Assembly (NCBI GenBank): GCA_003996215.1
Contig: QJPP01007584.1
Location: 62,001 to 126,000, forward strand
Direction of reading: 5' to 3'
Length of the DNA: 64,000 nucleotides
DNA from: Jaltomata sinuosa
Lineage: Eukaryota; Streptophyta; Magnoliopsida; Solanales; Solanaceae
Part shown: positions 22,623-34,115 of the stretch, piece after piece
Numbering within the stretch: the first letter of the stretch is position 1
Layout: the number at the start of each line of letters is the position of its first letter
Notes under the pieces: generated by a model
Told to the model about the DNA's origin: nothing
Databases searched by the model: none
What the model saw: only the letters and a program-made list of their open reading frames with translations
Made by a program: the position numbers and the translations under genes

Positions 22623-22650
22623 TATAAGTGTGGTGCACAACACACCCATA
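22623..22650 (-). other. E5 leader hairpin with palindromic GTGCAC loop
   Basis: On the minus strand a 10-pair stem (two G-U) closes the loop TTGTGCAC. The loop hexamer GTGCAC is again self-complementary though it differs from the GCGCGC of E1 and E4. Confidence 0.55.
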
Positions 22651-22704
22651 AGCAAGACTCTACTAGACACGGCTTTACAGACACCCTAGGACACTTGAAC
22701 TCTG

Positions 22705-22717
22705 TGCTATGATACCA
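22705..22717 (-). other. E5 primer-binding site, one base changed
   Basis: The minus strand reads TGGTATCATAGCA; the usual site is TGGTATCAGAGC. It lies 4 nt from the LTR end at 22722. Confidence 0.8.
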
Positions 22718-22721
22718 AGTT

Positions 22722-25296
22722 TGTCCTACCCCGAGCCTACACCCTAGATGTAACATGGGACCTGAGACCACAAGCGATCCCAAAATAACCCTTCCTGCTG
22801 GCATAATTCATGATCAACTAAATAGAAATAGATAAACTAAAGAATATTATGCAGAAGCTGAAACATATTATGAGCTCTTGAAGAGTACTGTAATAAACTG
22901 AAGTTTTATAAATTGAAATACAACTCATTTGAAAAAATAATACAACTGACTGACTGACTGTCTATGAAGCCTCTACTAACACTGACTATGGTTAGCCAGG
23001 ACCTGACCCCCAACTATCCTTAATCAATGTATAACAACTGAAATAACTGTTATAACTATGAACTAACTGGAGTTCCCAGAAAAGGAGAACTCGTTCCTTG
23101 CTGACTGGAAGTTGCGATCTCTCTGACAATGATCCTGGGAGCTAGCACTAAAACCTACATCATAATGGGATTCAACAAAAAAAGGTATGCGATCAATATT
23201 TTAAATGTACTGAGCATGTTAGATAATGCACTAACTTTAAAATCCTGAAAAACATGTATATACTAGAAACATTACTGAAAGTTGGACTAAGTATGGCTAT
23301 TTGAGAATGAATAAGTCAACGCTGTAAAACATGGGCTCTTTTACTGAAGAGTATAAAATATTTCTAAATTGTAAATTGTGAGTTACATAGACTATGAGAT
23401 AACAAAGCATGCTGAAAATATTGATGAGCTATTTAAAAACTATAAATTGAATATGTAGTACTCAGGCCCAAACATAATATTCACAAAATCTAAAATGTAA
23501 GGATATTCTAGAAAAGGTAATTTAAAAGCTGTAAAACTGAACTGAGGGCCTAGTACATAACTACTGAGTCTAATTATGTAGGAGAGTCTGTTAACCCACA
23601 TAAACCACGTGAGCTATATGTGGTGTCTGATGTATACGCCCCATCGAAAGGATCCAATATACTTTGCCAGGGTATAGAGGCATGATTGGCATGATCACTA
23701 GTTCTGATGCCCAACTAAGGACTAAATAACCTACGATGGCATGTAGTTCTAGGACTAGAGGGTACGTTGAACCCTAGTCCAACTCGGTGCTAAATACTAC
23801 TCCCAAACTAAATACTGATAGCTCATTTAAAAACTAAAGTTCTGGGATGCTATGTCAGAACCTTATTAATCTGGATTATTTCTGAAAGAATGTATAACTG
23901 AAAACTATTCATAAAGCATGTGGACATATCTAGATGTCATACTAATCATGAAACTTGCTAAATTCTTAATCATTGATGGCATATCTAAAAGTCTATATTT
24001 AAAAACATATTCTTGTAAAACATACTGAAGGTAAGCTGAAGCCTGCTAAATCATGAGAAGTTTTAAAGAAAACCTGTAGACTAAAAATAGGCTAATTTCA
24101 TCCTTAAACACTGAGTGCTAGTAGACTAGGCTGAATTCTAAAGAAAAGCTATTTCATGTGAAAACCCTACAATTTCATGCCAAGTTATTGAAAAGATAGC
24201 TAATTCATGCAGAATATACTGTAAATCCAGGCTAAATCTGTTTTATCTAAATTCCAAGGATTTTAAGAAAATATATGTAAAACTTTATGAAATATTCCTT
24301 AAACATGTACGGAAAATATATAGTATCATAAGGAATTCAATTCTGTAAAAACATGCATAATTGGGTATGAACCCTAAAATTATAATTTATAGAAATGATA
24401 ACTAAAAACTGATCTTTGGGCATGAGGGTGAAAGAATATCCTCATTGAATACCCACATACCTGATTACTGAAGAATTTCTAGGACTAGAACTGGAGAATG
24501 AAAACTTGTAGAAGAAATCTGGGGGAAAACCCTTGAGAGACTTTCTTGTTTGAGCTTCTATGCTCTTGCTTGCTTGAAACCCGAGGTGTCATGCCTTAGA
24601 GTTTTGAGAGAATGATTCTAGAGATTGATCGATGTTGTTCAAAGGAATAACCCCCTTTGGGTGTTTAAAATATATGGGAAAAGACTTGAGGTAAGAAAAG
24701 GACCAAACCACCCCCAACTTAAATGCTGAAAAAAGTGTAGAAAAGTCGCCGGATGTGGCTTCCCACGGGCCTTTGGACCCAACCGTGGTCTTCACGTGGA
24801 TAAAATAATCTCACTTGTTGGTTTCCACTCCCTTCCACCATAGGCCCTTGTGGTCACCACGGGCATCTGGGACGCCCGTCAGAATTTGCCACGCCCTTCG
24901 GCCAGCCCGTCGAATTTTGACAGCTGACAGTGCTTCACTGAAATTCCCATAACCTTTTACTCCAAATTTAGATTAATGAATGGTCAGTGGTGTTGGAAAT
25001 ATAATTTAAATACCATTAATTTGTTGGGTACTAGTCCACCAAACTCTTTATATTCTAGGAGAAATGGTCATATAAAGTTTACCCTAGTTAGAACTTACAT
25101 GAAAACTTAATCGGTAGAAAGACTTTCAACATAACTTTGAGCTAGAAGTTTTGTATGACTTTCATTCATATTTAATACACCTTAAAACATAATAATTGAT
25201 CTTAATACTTGTATTCATAGAAAATTCATCGGTTGTGGGTCTAACCATATATAAAGATCTGTTTGGATCTTTGCTTAGAATTTCTGGAGTGTTACA
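22722..25296 (-). repeat. E5 5' LTR
   Basis: 2575 bp on the minus strand, TGTAACACTCC to GGGGTAGGACA. It has the donor-like CAG/GTATGTGGG (intron start at 24460), an acceptor-like TGATGTAG (end at 23155) and the conserved block near 23750-23810. The CACGGG/CCCGTG-rich zone is at 24750-24910. Confidence 0.9.
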
Positions 25297-25301
25297 TTAT
25301 C

Positions 25302-28300
25302 TTTTGTGACTCCTTATGTTGCTTGCAAGTTTGAAATTAGTCCTGATAATCTCTTAGAACCCTTTTGTGTTTCTACTCCTATTGGTGAGTTAATCTTAGC
25401 AAAAAAAATATACCAAAATTTCCCTATCTCAGTCCTTTATAGAGCCACTTCAGCGGATCTAGTAGAGTTGGAGATGACTGATTATGTTATTCTTGGTATG
25501 GATTGGTTGTATGCATGTTATGCCTCAGTTGATTATCGTACTCAAGTCATCAGTTTCAAGTTCCCAAATGAACCTGTCCTAGAGTGGCAAGGTAGTCCTC
25601 CATCCTCGAAGGGTCATTTCATATCTTATCTTAATGCTAGGAAGATGATTTATAAGAGTTATGTTTATCATATAGTTCGAGTTATAGACACAGAGTCTGA
25701 AACCCCATCCCTCCAGTAAGTTCATGTTGTGAATGAGTTTCTAGAAGTGTTTCCCAAAGATTTACCCAGAGTCCCTCTCGAGCAAGAGATTGACTTTGAT
25801 ATAGATCGTCTTCAAGATACGCATCCTATCTCTATACCTCCCTATAGAATGGCTCTCGTGGAGCTTAAGGAATTGAAAGATCAGTTGAAAGACCTCCTTG
25901 ATAAGGGTTTTATTCGACCCATCATCTCTCCATGGTATGCTCCAATTTTATTCGTGCAAAAGAAAAATTATTCTCTCAGAATGAGTATCGACTACTGTCA
26001 GTTGAACAAAGTCACAATCAAGAATAAGTATCCCATTCCTAGGATTGATGACTTGTTCGATCAACTTCAGGGTGCCAGTTTCTTCTCCAAAATCGACCTT
26101 AGATCTGGTTATCATAAGCTTCATGTTAAAGAGTATGACATTCCAAAGACGGCCTTCAGAACTTTGTATGGTCATTATAAATTTGTGGTTATGTATTTTG
26201 GATTAACAAATGCTTTTGTAGCATTTTTGAATTTGATGAACTGTGTGTTCAAACAATATTTGGATTTGTTTGTGATTGTTTTCATTAATGATATTCTTAT
26301 CTATTCTCGGAGTGAGGAGGAGCATGCAGACCATTTGAAAGTTATGTTGCAAACTCTCAAGGATCGACAGTTATTTGCTAAGTTTAGCAAATGTGAGTTT
26401 TGGATGAAGATTGTTGCTTTTCTGGGTCATATTTTGACTAGAGATGGTATTCGAGTTGATTATCAAAAGATTAAGTTGGTAAAGAACTGGCCTAGACCCA
26501 CTTCCCTGTCTGATATTTTGAGATTTTTGGGTTTGACTGTTTACTATAGGAGATTTGTGGAGGGGTTTTCTTCCATTGCTGCCCCATTGACTCGGTTGAC
26601 TGAAGAAGGTTAAATTTCAGTGGTCTGATATATGTGAGAAGAACTTTCAGGAAATGAAGACTAGATTGACCACAACCCTAGTGTTGGCTCTACCCGAGGG
26701 CCTAGATGACTTTGTTATGTATTGTGATGCTTCTAGGATTGGTTTAGGTTGTGGGTTAATGCAGCGTGGTAAGGTGATTGCTTATGCTTCGATACAACCT
26801 AAGATTCATGAGAAGAACTTCCCTACTCGTGATCTTGAGTTAGCACTCGTGGTTTTTGCTTTGAATATTTGGAGACATTACTTGTATAGAGTTCATGTGG
26901 ATGTGTTCACCGATCATAAGAGTCTTCAGTATGTGTTCACTCAAAAGGAATTGAATCTTCATCAGAGGAGATGGCTTGAGCTTCTTAAGGATTATGATAT
27001 GAGTGTGCTTTACCATCAGTGTAAGGCCAATGTCGTGGTGGATGCACTTAGTAGGTTGTTGATGGGTAGTGTGTCTTCGGTTGAGGATGAAAAGAAATAA
27101 TTTGCCAAGGATGTTCATTGACTTGCTCGACTAGGATCTTGCCCTATGAATTCAACAGAGGGTGGTGTTATTGTTCAAAATGGTTTTGAAACTTCCTTGG
27201 TAGTTGAAGTGAAAGAAAAGCAAGACAGTGATCCTATTTTGAGGGGTGCAGTTCATCAGCAAAGGGTAGAGCTTTTCTCCCAAGGGGGAAATGGTGTGCT
27301 TCGATATCAGGGTCGATTGTGTTTTCCTGACATAGATAGGTTGAGACAACGGATTTTGTCAGAGGCTTGTATCTCCAGGTATTCTATTCACCCCATTGCC
27401 ACCAAGATGTACCATGACCTACGGGAATTCTATTGGTGGAATGGCATGAAGAGGGACATAGCATGTTTTGTGGCTATGTGTCCCAACTGTCAACAAGTGA
27501 AAGTAAAGCATCAGCGACTGGGTGGTATGACTCAGGATATTGATCTTCCTCTTTGGAAGTGGGAAGCGATCAATATGGATTTCATTATTGGTTTTCTTCG
27601 TACTCGAAAGCAACATGATTATATTTAGGTGATTGTCGATAGAATGACTAAGTCATCCCACTTTTTGGCTGTTAAGACTACGGATTCAGCGAATGATTAT
27701 GCCAGACTCTACATTTGAGAGATAGTCAAATTGCATGGTGTTCCATTGTCTATCATTTCAGATAGGCGTACTTAGTTTACATCCCAATTTTGGAAGTTAT
27801 TTGAGTGAGGTCTTGGTACTCAGGTTAAGCTTAGCACAGGTTTTCACCCACAGACGGATGGACAGGGAGAGCCTACTATTCAGACTTTTGAGGATATGTT
27901 GAGAGCTTGTGTGATTGATTTCAAAGGTAGCTAGGATGATCAATTACCTCTTATCGAGTTTGCCTACAATAAGTGCTTTCATTTTAGCATCAAGATGGCT
28001 CCTTATGTGGTACTTTATGGGCGGAGGTGTAGATCTCCTATTGGTTGGTTTGAGGTAGGTGAGGCAGCTTTGATTGGTCCAGATTCAGTTCATGAGACTA
28101 TGGAGAAGGTTCAAATAATTAGGGAGAGGTGGAAGACCTCTCAGAGTCGACATAAATCATATGCATATATGAAGAGAAGAGAGTTGGAGTTTGAGGTTGA
28201 TGATTGGGTATTTATAAAAGTGTCACTCATGAAGGGTGCGATAAGATTTGTCGAGAAAGGAAAGCTTAGTCCCTGCTATGTAGGTCCTTATCGGATTCTA

Positions 28301-28633
28301 AGGAGAGTTTGTGGTGTTGCTTATGAGTTGGATTTGCCATTAGATTTAGAAGCGGTTCATCTGGTATTCTATGTTTCCTTGTTAAAGAATTATGTTGGTG
28401 ACCCAACCTTGATTGTTCCTTTGGATGATGTGAGTTTGAAGGATAGCCTTACTTATGAGGAAGTTCTCATGGAGATTCTTGATCGCCAGGTTTGGAAGTT
28501 GAGAAACAAAGAAGTCACTTCGGTGAAGGTCCTTTGGAGAAATCAGCTTGTTGAGGGAGCTACTTGGGAAGCAGAAGCAGCCATGAAAGCCAAGTACCCT
28601 CATCTCTTTCCTTTCGATCCAGTTTCAGCTTGA
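25302..28633 (+). pseudogene. pol: E4 pol: protease C-part, RT, RNase H, integrase, chromodomain-like tail
   Basis: The protease resumes at 25302 (DYVILGMDWLYACYASV) and stops at 25718. RT runs 25729-26613; its catalytic box is FINDIL (26281-26298), where the first metal-binding aspartate is replaced by asparagine. A one-base loss at about 26610 shifts frame into RNase H (26654-27100; YCDASRIGLG, FTDHKSLQYVFTQKEL, DALSRL). Integrase follows with the zinc part (MCPNCQQVK), the first catalytic D (INMDFIIG), the second (IISDR) and the glutamate (DGQGEPTIQT) all present, but stops lie near 27100, 27120, 27628, 27718, 27775, 27808 and 27932. From 27995 to the stop at 28633 the frame is open and ends in a chromodomain-like tail (VTSVKVLWRNQLVEGATWEA). 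Activity is excluded by the breaks. Confidence 0.93.
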
Positions 28634-28865
28634 GGTATTATTTTTATCCTTAGTATGTCCCTCTGATTCTATTCTATCAGTTCTCTCATGATCCTAGCAT
28701 GCATTCATGTTTTCTAAAGTTAATTCTATCATGTTTTAAGATAAAAAGCTCAGTTTTCATGTGTATTCTTAAGTTTTCATGTGTGTTGCTTAGTTGGGAT
28801 ATTTTCTCTCCAATTTTCCTTGCTTAGTCTTCATTTGAGGATGAATGATCCCAAGGGAGAGATAT

Positions 28866-30864
28866 TGTAAAACCAAAAATTTGATTCAGCATTTAAACTT
28901 AGAATCCCTGAAAAATATGACTTCCCAGGGATTACAAGCCAAAACCACAAACCGTGGATTGAACCACGAGCTGTGGAATGGACTCGTGGAAACCCTTATG
29001 CATCTCCCACCTTTGGTCTAAGAACCATGAGTAGAATCTATGGGTCGTGATTAGTTTCACGGGTCATGGAAACCACCTGTGGAACTCATACTGAGGGCAG
29101 TCAATTCCCCAGAAACCACAAGAGGGTTCTATGGCTCGTGGAAGTTTCCACGAGTCATCCTGTTAAACAGTAGAATATGATCCACATCTTGAATTTTGGG
29201 ATCAGGAACCATGACTCCAATCCTCAAACTGTGGTTCCTTTTATGGTACGTGGAAAGGACCCGTGGAACCTGAAGCCGAGGTTTTAATCAGCTTTTCTCT
29301 AATTAAATTGCAGGGATATTTCTATAATTACCCACCCTTTTAACTCTTAAGTAAGGTCATTTTGGCCATTTTTAGTAGGGTTTCTACTCTTATTAGCCTA
29401 AGTCTTTCATTATTCCTCATTCATCTACCAAAAGAGGAAAAGAACTCCTTCAAGCTCAAAGTTCAAGCCTCCATTTCATTTAATCTTAGATCAAGCAAGC
29501 TTTAATAAGGTATGTGGGTATTCAATAAGGGGTTCCTTTCACCCTTATGCCCAAAACCCATGATTTTTACTTTGATTTATGGATTTGTGAAATTAGGGTT
29601 CTTACCCAATTTGGAAAAAACTTATGGGTTCAGTTTTAAGCATCAATTCATGGTTTCTCATTACTTATCTATGATTTATTTGAAGTTCCTTAATTGATTT
29701 CGAAAGCCCATGCATTAAAGATGAGTTCTAGCATGATTCCATTGAATTGCATAATTGCAAGTGAAAATTGGCATGTTTAGATAACATGGCCTTATGTATT
29801 TATGAAAGTGCATGTCTAATTCTTCAAGTTATGAATTTAGAAAGAAAAGTATGTTTTGAATTATAGCTATGCTAAGTGTTAAGGATTTTGAAGTATGAAT
29901 TGCATAACATTAGATATGTCCCTATGCTTCATAAAAGGTTTGGCATCTAGATATGTCTACCTAAGCTATGTGAATTGCATGGTATTAGATATACCCTTAT
30001 GCTCTTCAAATAGATTTGGCATAAGATATGTCATAAGTATATGTGAGCTATATGTATATGCTTTGGGAGTAGTATTTCTCACCGAGTTGGACAGGTTGAG
30101 AGTACCCTTAGTCCCAGAACTACGTGCCACCGTAGGTATCCTCTGTGGCTTATGATAAGATCCTGGTATGGTAAGGTTCTAATATTGGCCAGTTAGGACA
30201 ACTTCTTTCAGTATGGATGTATGACACTGGACTCCATGTAGGTCATCATGGTTTATTACGATTAAGAGAAACTCTTGTATGAAGGTTTTTAAGTATTAAG
30301 CTATTCTATTTCATGTTTTAAGTTCATCTTTTGATATTTACTTATGATACCTCTTTTGTGAATGAACTAGGTTTTTAATTATGTTTCAAGTATGCTTTTA
30401 CCATGTTTATGAATATCTCACATATTCAGTACATCCTATAGTATTGACACATATCTTGCGCTGCATCCTTTTGATGATGCAGATTCAGGTTTTTCTCTTC
30501 AGACTCGTGGCTATAGATTTTAGGCCATCCAACTAGTTATTGGTGAGTCCTCATCTTACGAGGAACGGTTCTGGAGTTTAGTTACTAATCATCCTTTCAG
30601 TACTTAGAGTTAGCAGGGGTCTTGTCCCAGCAATTCCTTATGTCGCATGTGGAGGCTTTTCAGACATAGACAGTAAAAGTCCCTCTTTCGGATTATGTTT
30701 TATCTTCACTTTATCCTTTATGGATTGGGTTTCCTAGATTTCTATATATGCTTTTGCTATGTTTTCTTATGATTATCTGAGTTATGCTATGACCAAGGGT
30801 AAATTGGGGAACTTGCAGTCTCAGGTCCCGTGTTACATCTAGGGGGTAGCCTCGGGGCGTGACA
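28866..30864 (+). repeat. E4 3' LTR
   Basis: 1999 bp, TGTAAAACC to GGGGCGTGACA. Preceded by the conserved pre-LTR stretch GAGGATGAATGATCCC and the purine tract ccaagggagaga (28851-28862). The zone 28634-28850 between the stop and the tract is untranslated. Splice-like sites at 29510 and 30482 match the 5' LTR. Confidence 0.93.
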
Positions 30865-31036
30865 GCCATGGTCATGGAGGTGATGATGGTGGCCTATAAG
30901 CATGCTCTGGATCTATCTAAAATCCTTAAACCAATGGAATCGAGTGGTCCTAACGCACCTGAAGGAGGCCATATGGCTCCACAACTTCCCACTTATTTTA
31001 ATAAGTCATTAATTCATGGTATGAAGGAGGAGGAGC
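30865..31036. other. Orphan segment between E4 and E6
   Basis: A 172-bp stretch matching neither the E4 flank nor a gag leader. A short plus frame (30859-31041) passes through it (LSKILKPMESSGPNAPEGG), with no motif I recognise. E6 homology starts abruptly at 31037. It is probably what remains at a deletion junction. Confidence 0.5.
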
Positions 31037-31988
31037 TATAGTCTGGGACTTCATGCGGATGAACCCTACGAAATTTCATGGGTCTAAATCAGAAGAGGAT
31101 CCACAAGAGTTTCTTGACTACATTCAGAAGGTAACATATATTATGTGTGTCACTCTAGTCGAGAGTGCAGATTTAGCCGCCTATCAGCTGAAGGGAGTGG
31201 CTTATACTTGGTATTAGCAGTGGAAGGATTCCTGTTGTACTAGTGCATGTTCAGTGGATTGGAACCACTTCAAGACTGCATTTCTGGACAGGTTTTTTCC
31301 ACTTGAGCTCAGGGAAGCCAAGGTCCAAGCGTTCATCAACTTAAGGCAAAATGATATGAGTGTGAAGGAGTATGCACTCAGGTTTACTCAGTTGTCTAAG
31401 TATGATCCGACAATAGTGGCTGACTCCAGGGCCCGTATGAGTAAGTTCGTATCTGATGTGTCTGATGATATGGTCAAGGAGTGCAAGACTGCTATGCAAG
31501 TTAAGGAGATGGATTTTTCTAGGTTGTTTACATGCTCAGTAGATCAAGAAGGAGAAAATCAAAGAGAGGGGAGGAGATAGTAAGAGAGCTAGGACATGTG
31601 ACTTCAACTACTCTCAGCAGAGGTCAGATGGTGGAAATCCCTCTCAGTTCCATCAGAAATCTTCAGCTCTAGCTTTGTCTTCTTCTAGTGCCCCAGTGCC
31701 TAAGTTCAGACAAGATCGATGGTATAGAGCGCTAGGATCTAAGTCCCAAGGTACAGTTACTAGAGGGCGCACTCATTCAGTTTGCAATAAGTGTGGTAGG
31801 AACCACTAGGGTGAGTGTATGGTAGGTAGTGGAAATTTCTTTGGATGTGGAAAGCCAGGACACAGGATGAGAGATTTCCCGGCAGCTTCTCTGAAGGGAA
31901 AAGATGTTTGCCCACAAAATTAGGCTAGTTCTATAGTAGCTTCAGCAGATCGGCCAACCCACTAGGGTGCCTTGTCTAGTACGGGTGG
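31037..31988 (+). pseudogene. gag: E6 gag, N-truncated and broken
   Basis: Homology with E7 gag begins at 'gtctgggacttcatgcgg'. The capsid core is read in several frames: FHGSKSEEDPQEFLDYIQ, a stop at about 31215 (WY*QWKD), then the open frame 31254-31580 (FLDRFFPLELREAKVQAF). The first CCHC knuckle has a stop inside (CNKCGRNH*GEC). The second has both outer cysteines changed to phenylalanine (FFGCGKPGHRMRDF). It ends at the E7 insertion (target duplication tggtc at 31989-31993). Confidence 0.88.
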
Positions 31989-31993
31989 TGGTC

Positions 31994-33896
31994 TGTAACA
32001 ACCCATAACATCCAAGCCCAAACTTAGAGCAGAAAACTAGAAAGAAATATTTTTGCCAACTGTCAGCCAAATCACGAGTTGGATCCATGACCCATGAAAG
32101 TTTCCACGAGTCGTGGACTGGATCCGTGGAATCAGATCATGGAACTGAAAATTTCTTTGATAACCATGATTGGGTTCTATGGACCGTGAAAGGATCCACG
32201 AGCCGTGAACCCAAGTAGTGGAACCAGACCTGAGACCACCCATTTCTATGAGAACCAAGATTGGGTTCTACGGACCATGGAAGGTTTCACGTGTTGCGAA
32301 AACAAGTCGTGGGCCTCAGAACCACATCTATACAAAAGGTCTAGGAACCACAATAGGGTTCCATGAGCCGTAGAAGTTTCCATGAGTCGTAGAACCCATC
32401 CGTGAAACCTGAGTCGCGAATTTCAGCAGTTTTCTTTTCATTTTCCCAGGGGTATTTCAGACTTTTCCTACCTCTTTTAAAGCCTAAGCTACATCATTTT
32501 AACTACTCTAAGCCTAGTTTATTAGTCAGAAACTACCTAAAACATCTATTCTCCAAAAATCATCAGACTTAGAAAAAAAGAAGAGAAAGAGGCGATTGTT
32601 TTCTCTCAAGAACAGGCAGAGGTCTTCTTCAAGTTCATCCACAAAATCCAAAGGATTTCTCCACAGTGTCTTCTCCATGTATGTGGGATTTCACTAGTAG
32701 GATTCCTTTCACCCATTAGGTCCCTAGAATTTAGTTAGTTTCTTCAGTTTCTCTATGTTATATTCAGAACTAGGGTTCCTAAATCTTGGGGATTCATTGT
32801 AATTTAGTTGCTATAGGTTTCATGGTATTAATTACATGTTTCTTGGAGAATTAGTACAGTTTCATGTATAGGACTCAAAAACCCTAGCTTGTGTCAATTT
32901 CAGTATTTTATAAATTATGCTTGCTAGGCAGCTTAGACATATAATCACGCTTCAGAATTTGAATGCCATATCTTTCATTGTTTGTATGTTGCATTCTTTG
33001 ATGATTATCAGTATTTGTGCTATCCAGCATCTCAGCTTGCATTTTTATTATTTATATTTAGTTGGGAGTAGACTTAGTACTGAGTGGACGAGGGGATGAA
33101 GGTTTAGCTGTCAGATTAGGCTAACACCTTTTGTAGCAGTCCCCCAAACCCAGAACTACAGCGCCACCATATGTGTAAAGAGGGGTCAGCTGTCAGATTA
33201 GGCTTCAAACCTCTGTCCCTTGTGAACATCAGTTAGTGGATCCACTTTAGACTTGTTCGTACCTTTGGCAAGGTATGAACACCCTCCCATCAAAGGTTAC
33301 AGGTTGGCCCTATAGTTAGCTCAGCTTGGGGTATGTCAGTTAATAGTATCTCCCACAGTCAGACTCGTGTTGCATTGACCTTATATTCAGTATTTTAGTT
33401 CAGCATGCTATATGCTCATGATATTTATTTGGTCATTGTATCTCAACTTACTTCTCAGTTTATGCTTCATTATACACATTTCCATGTTTAGCCCTTGTAT
33501 TATTCAGCTCAACACATATCTCGCATTCTCAATACATTCAAAGTACTATTGCATACTTGTGTGCTACATCATTTTATGATGTAGGTTCAGGCGTTCAGCA
33601 TCCAGAACGCGCTTTGCTCAACTTTCAGTCGTACTCAACAGCTTTAGTGGTGAGTCCTCATAGTTCAAGGACCATAGACATGCTTTACTTTTCAGTCATT
33701 ACTTTTTCAGTTTCATACTTATTTGAGTTAGCTGGGGGCATGTCCCAGTAACTCACATCAGTTAGAGGCTTTCAGACATAAACTAGATTCAGCTTGGGTT
33801 GTTAGTATTATTTTCAGTCATGCCATGGGTTAGTTGGAGGTCACTTGTGACACTAAGCACCGTGTTGTGTCTAAGGTGTAGCCTCAGGGCATGACA
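31994..33896 (+). repeat. E7 5' LTR
   Basis: 1903 bp, TGTAACAACCC to GGGCATGACA. Four imperfect units of about 90-94 bp start at 32069, 32162, 32252 and 32346; each has a GGGTTC/GGATCC core followed by an (A/C)CGTGG-like palindrome. Donor-like cat/GTATGTGGG is at 32679, acceptor-like GATGTAG ends at 33584, and the conserved block is at 33061-33175. Confidence 0.93.
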
Positions 33897-33900
33897 AATA

Positions 33901-33912
33901 TTATATTAGAGC
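33901..33912 (+). other. E7 primer-binding site, degenerate
   Basis: ttatattagagc aligns with the usual TGGTATCAGAGC but differs at four bases, so priming by tRNA-Met would be impaired. Confidence 0.7.
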
Positions 33913-33966
33913 ATCAGGTTTAAGTGCCCTAGGGTGTCTGAAAGCCATATCAAGTAGAGTCTTCTT

Positions 33967-33994
33967 CATGGGTGTGAAGTGTGCCACACTTATG
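33967..33994 (+). other. E7 leader hairpin, loop no longer palindromic
   Basis: A ten-pair stem (two G-U) closes AAGTGTGC. Two C-to-T changes relative to AAGCGCGC destroy the palindrome, as expected from CpG decay. Confidence 0.5.
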
Positions 33995-34115
33995 GGGGAG
34001 AAGCTATGAGACATTATTAGAAAAAAGACTTCCCTTCTTTGTTTTCTAGCTCGTGCTATAGAGTGTAAGCTTTATTTAATCTCCTTCTAACTCATGCTCT
34101 TCGCATTTCTGAAAA

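Larger units (their letters stand above)
19951..22704 (-). other. E5 internal region, non-coding
   Basis: There are only short open frames, none with a recognisable motif. The part next to the primer site (22620-22690) keeps the Tekay-type leader, including the hairpin. The part next to the 3' LTR keeps the conserved pre-LTR stretch (TCGATGATGAATAATCC) and the purine tract. A piece of another LTR is embedded at about 21250-21731. The rest is not recognisable. Confidence 0.7.
18290..25296 (-). mobile_element. E5: LTR element without recognisable gag-pol, nested in E4
   Basis: The flanks ttgtc (18285-18289) and ttatc (25297-25301) are a 5-bp target duplication with one change, and E4's protease resumes directly after it. 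The 5' LTR (minus) is 22722-25296, the primer site 22705-22717, the internal region 19951-22721 and the 3' LTR 18290-19950. LTRs, primer site and leader resemble the Tekay-type elements around it, but 2.7 kb of internal sequence shows no protease, RT, RNase H or integrase motif on either strand. It fits a non-autonomous (LARD-like) derivative that would borrow proteins from Tekay-type relatives; extreme decay is the alternative. Confidence 0.85.
14838..30864 (+). mobile_element. E4: Tekay-type gypsy element with both LTRs
   Basis: Order: 5' LTR, tRNA-Met primer site, leader hairpin, gag, protease (split by E5), RT, RNase H, integrase, chromodomain-like tail, purine tract, 3' LTR. Without E5 and its target duplication it is about 9.0 kb, a usual length. 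Flanks gcctt (14833-14837) and gccat (30865-30869) are a plausible 5-bp duplication with one mismatch. Stops and frameshifts in every domain make it non-autonomous. The LTRs differ at many positions, so the insertion is not recent. Confidence 0.93.

Noticed and set aside
30859..31041. 60-codon open frame MTAMVMEVMM... as a possible gag start of E6
   Set aside because: It does not resemble the MPPRRA-type gag starts of the related elements, begins inside the E4 LTR end, and stops before the gag homology.
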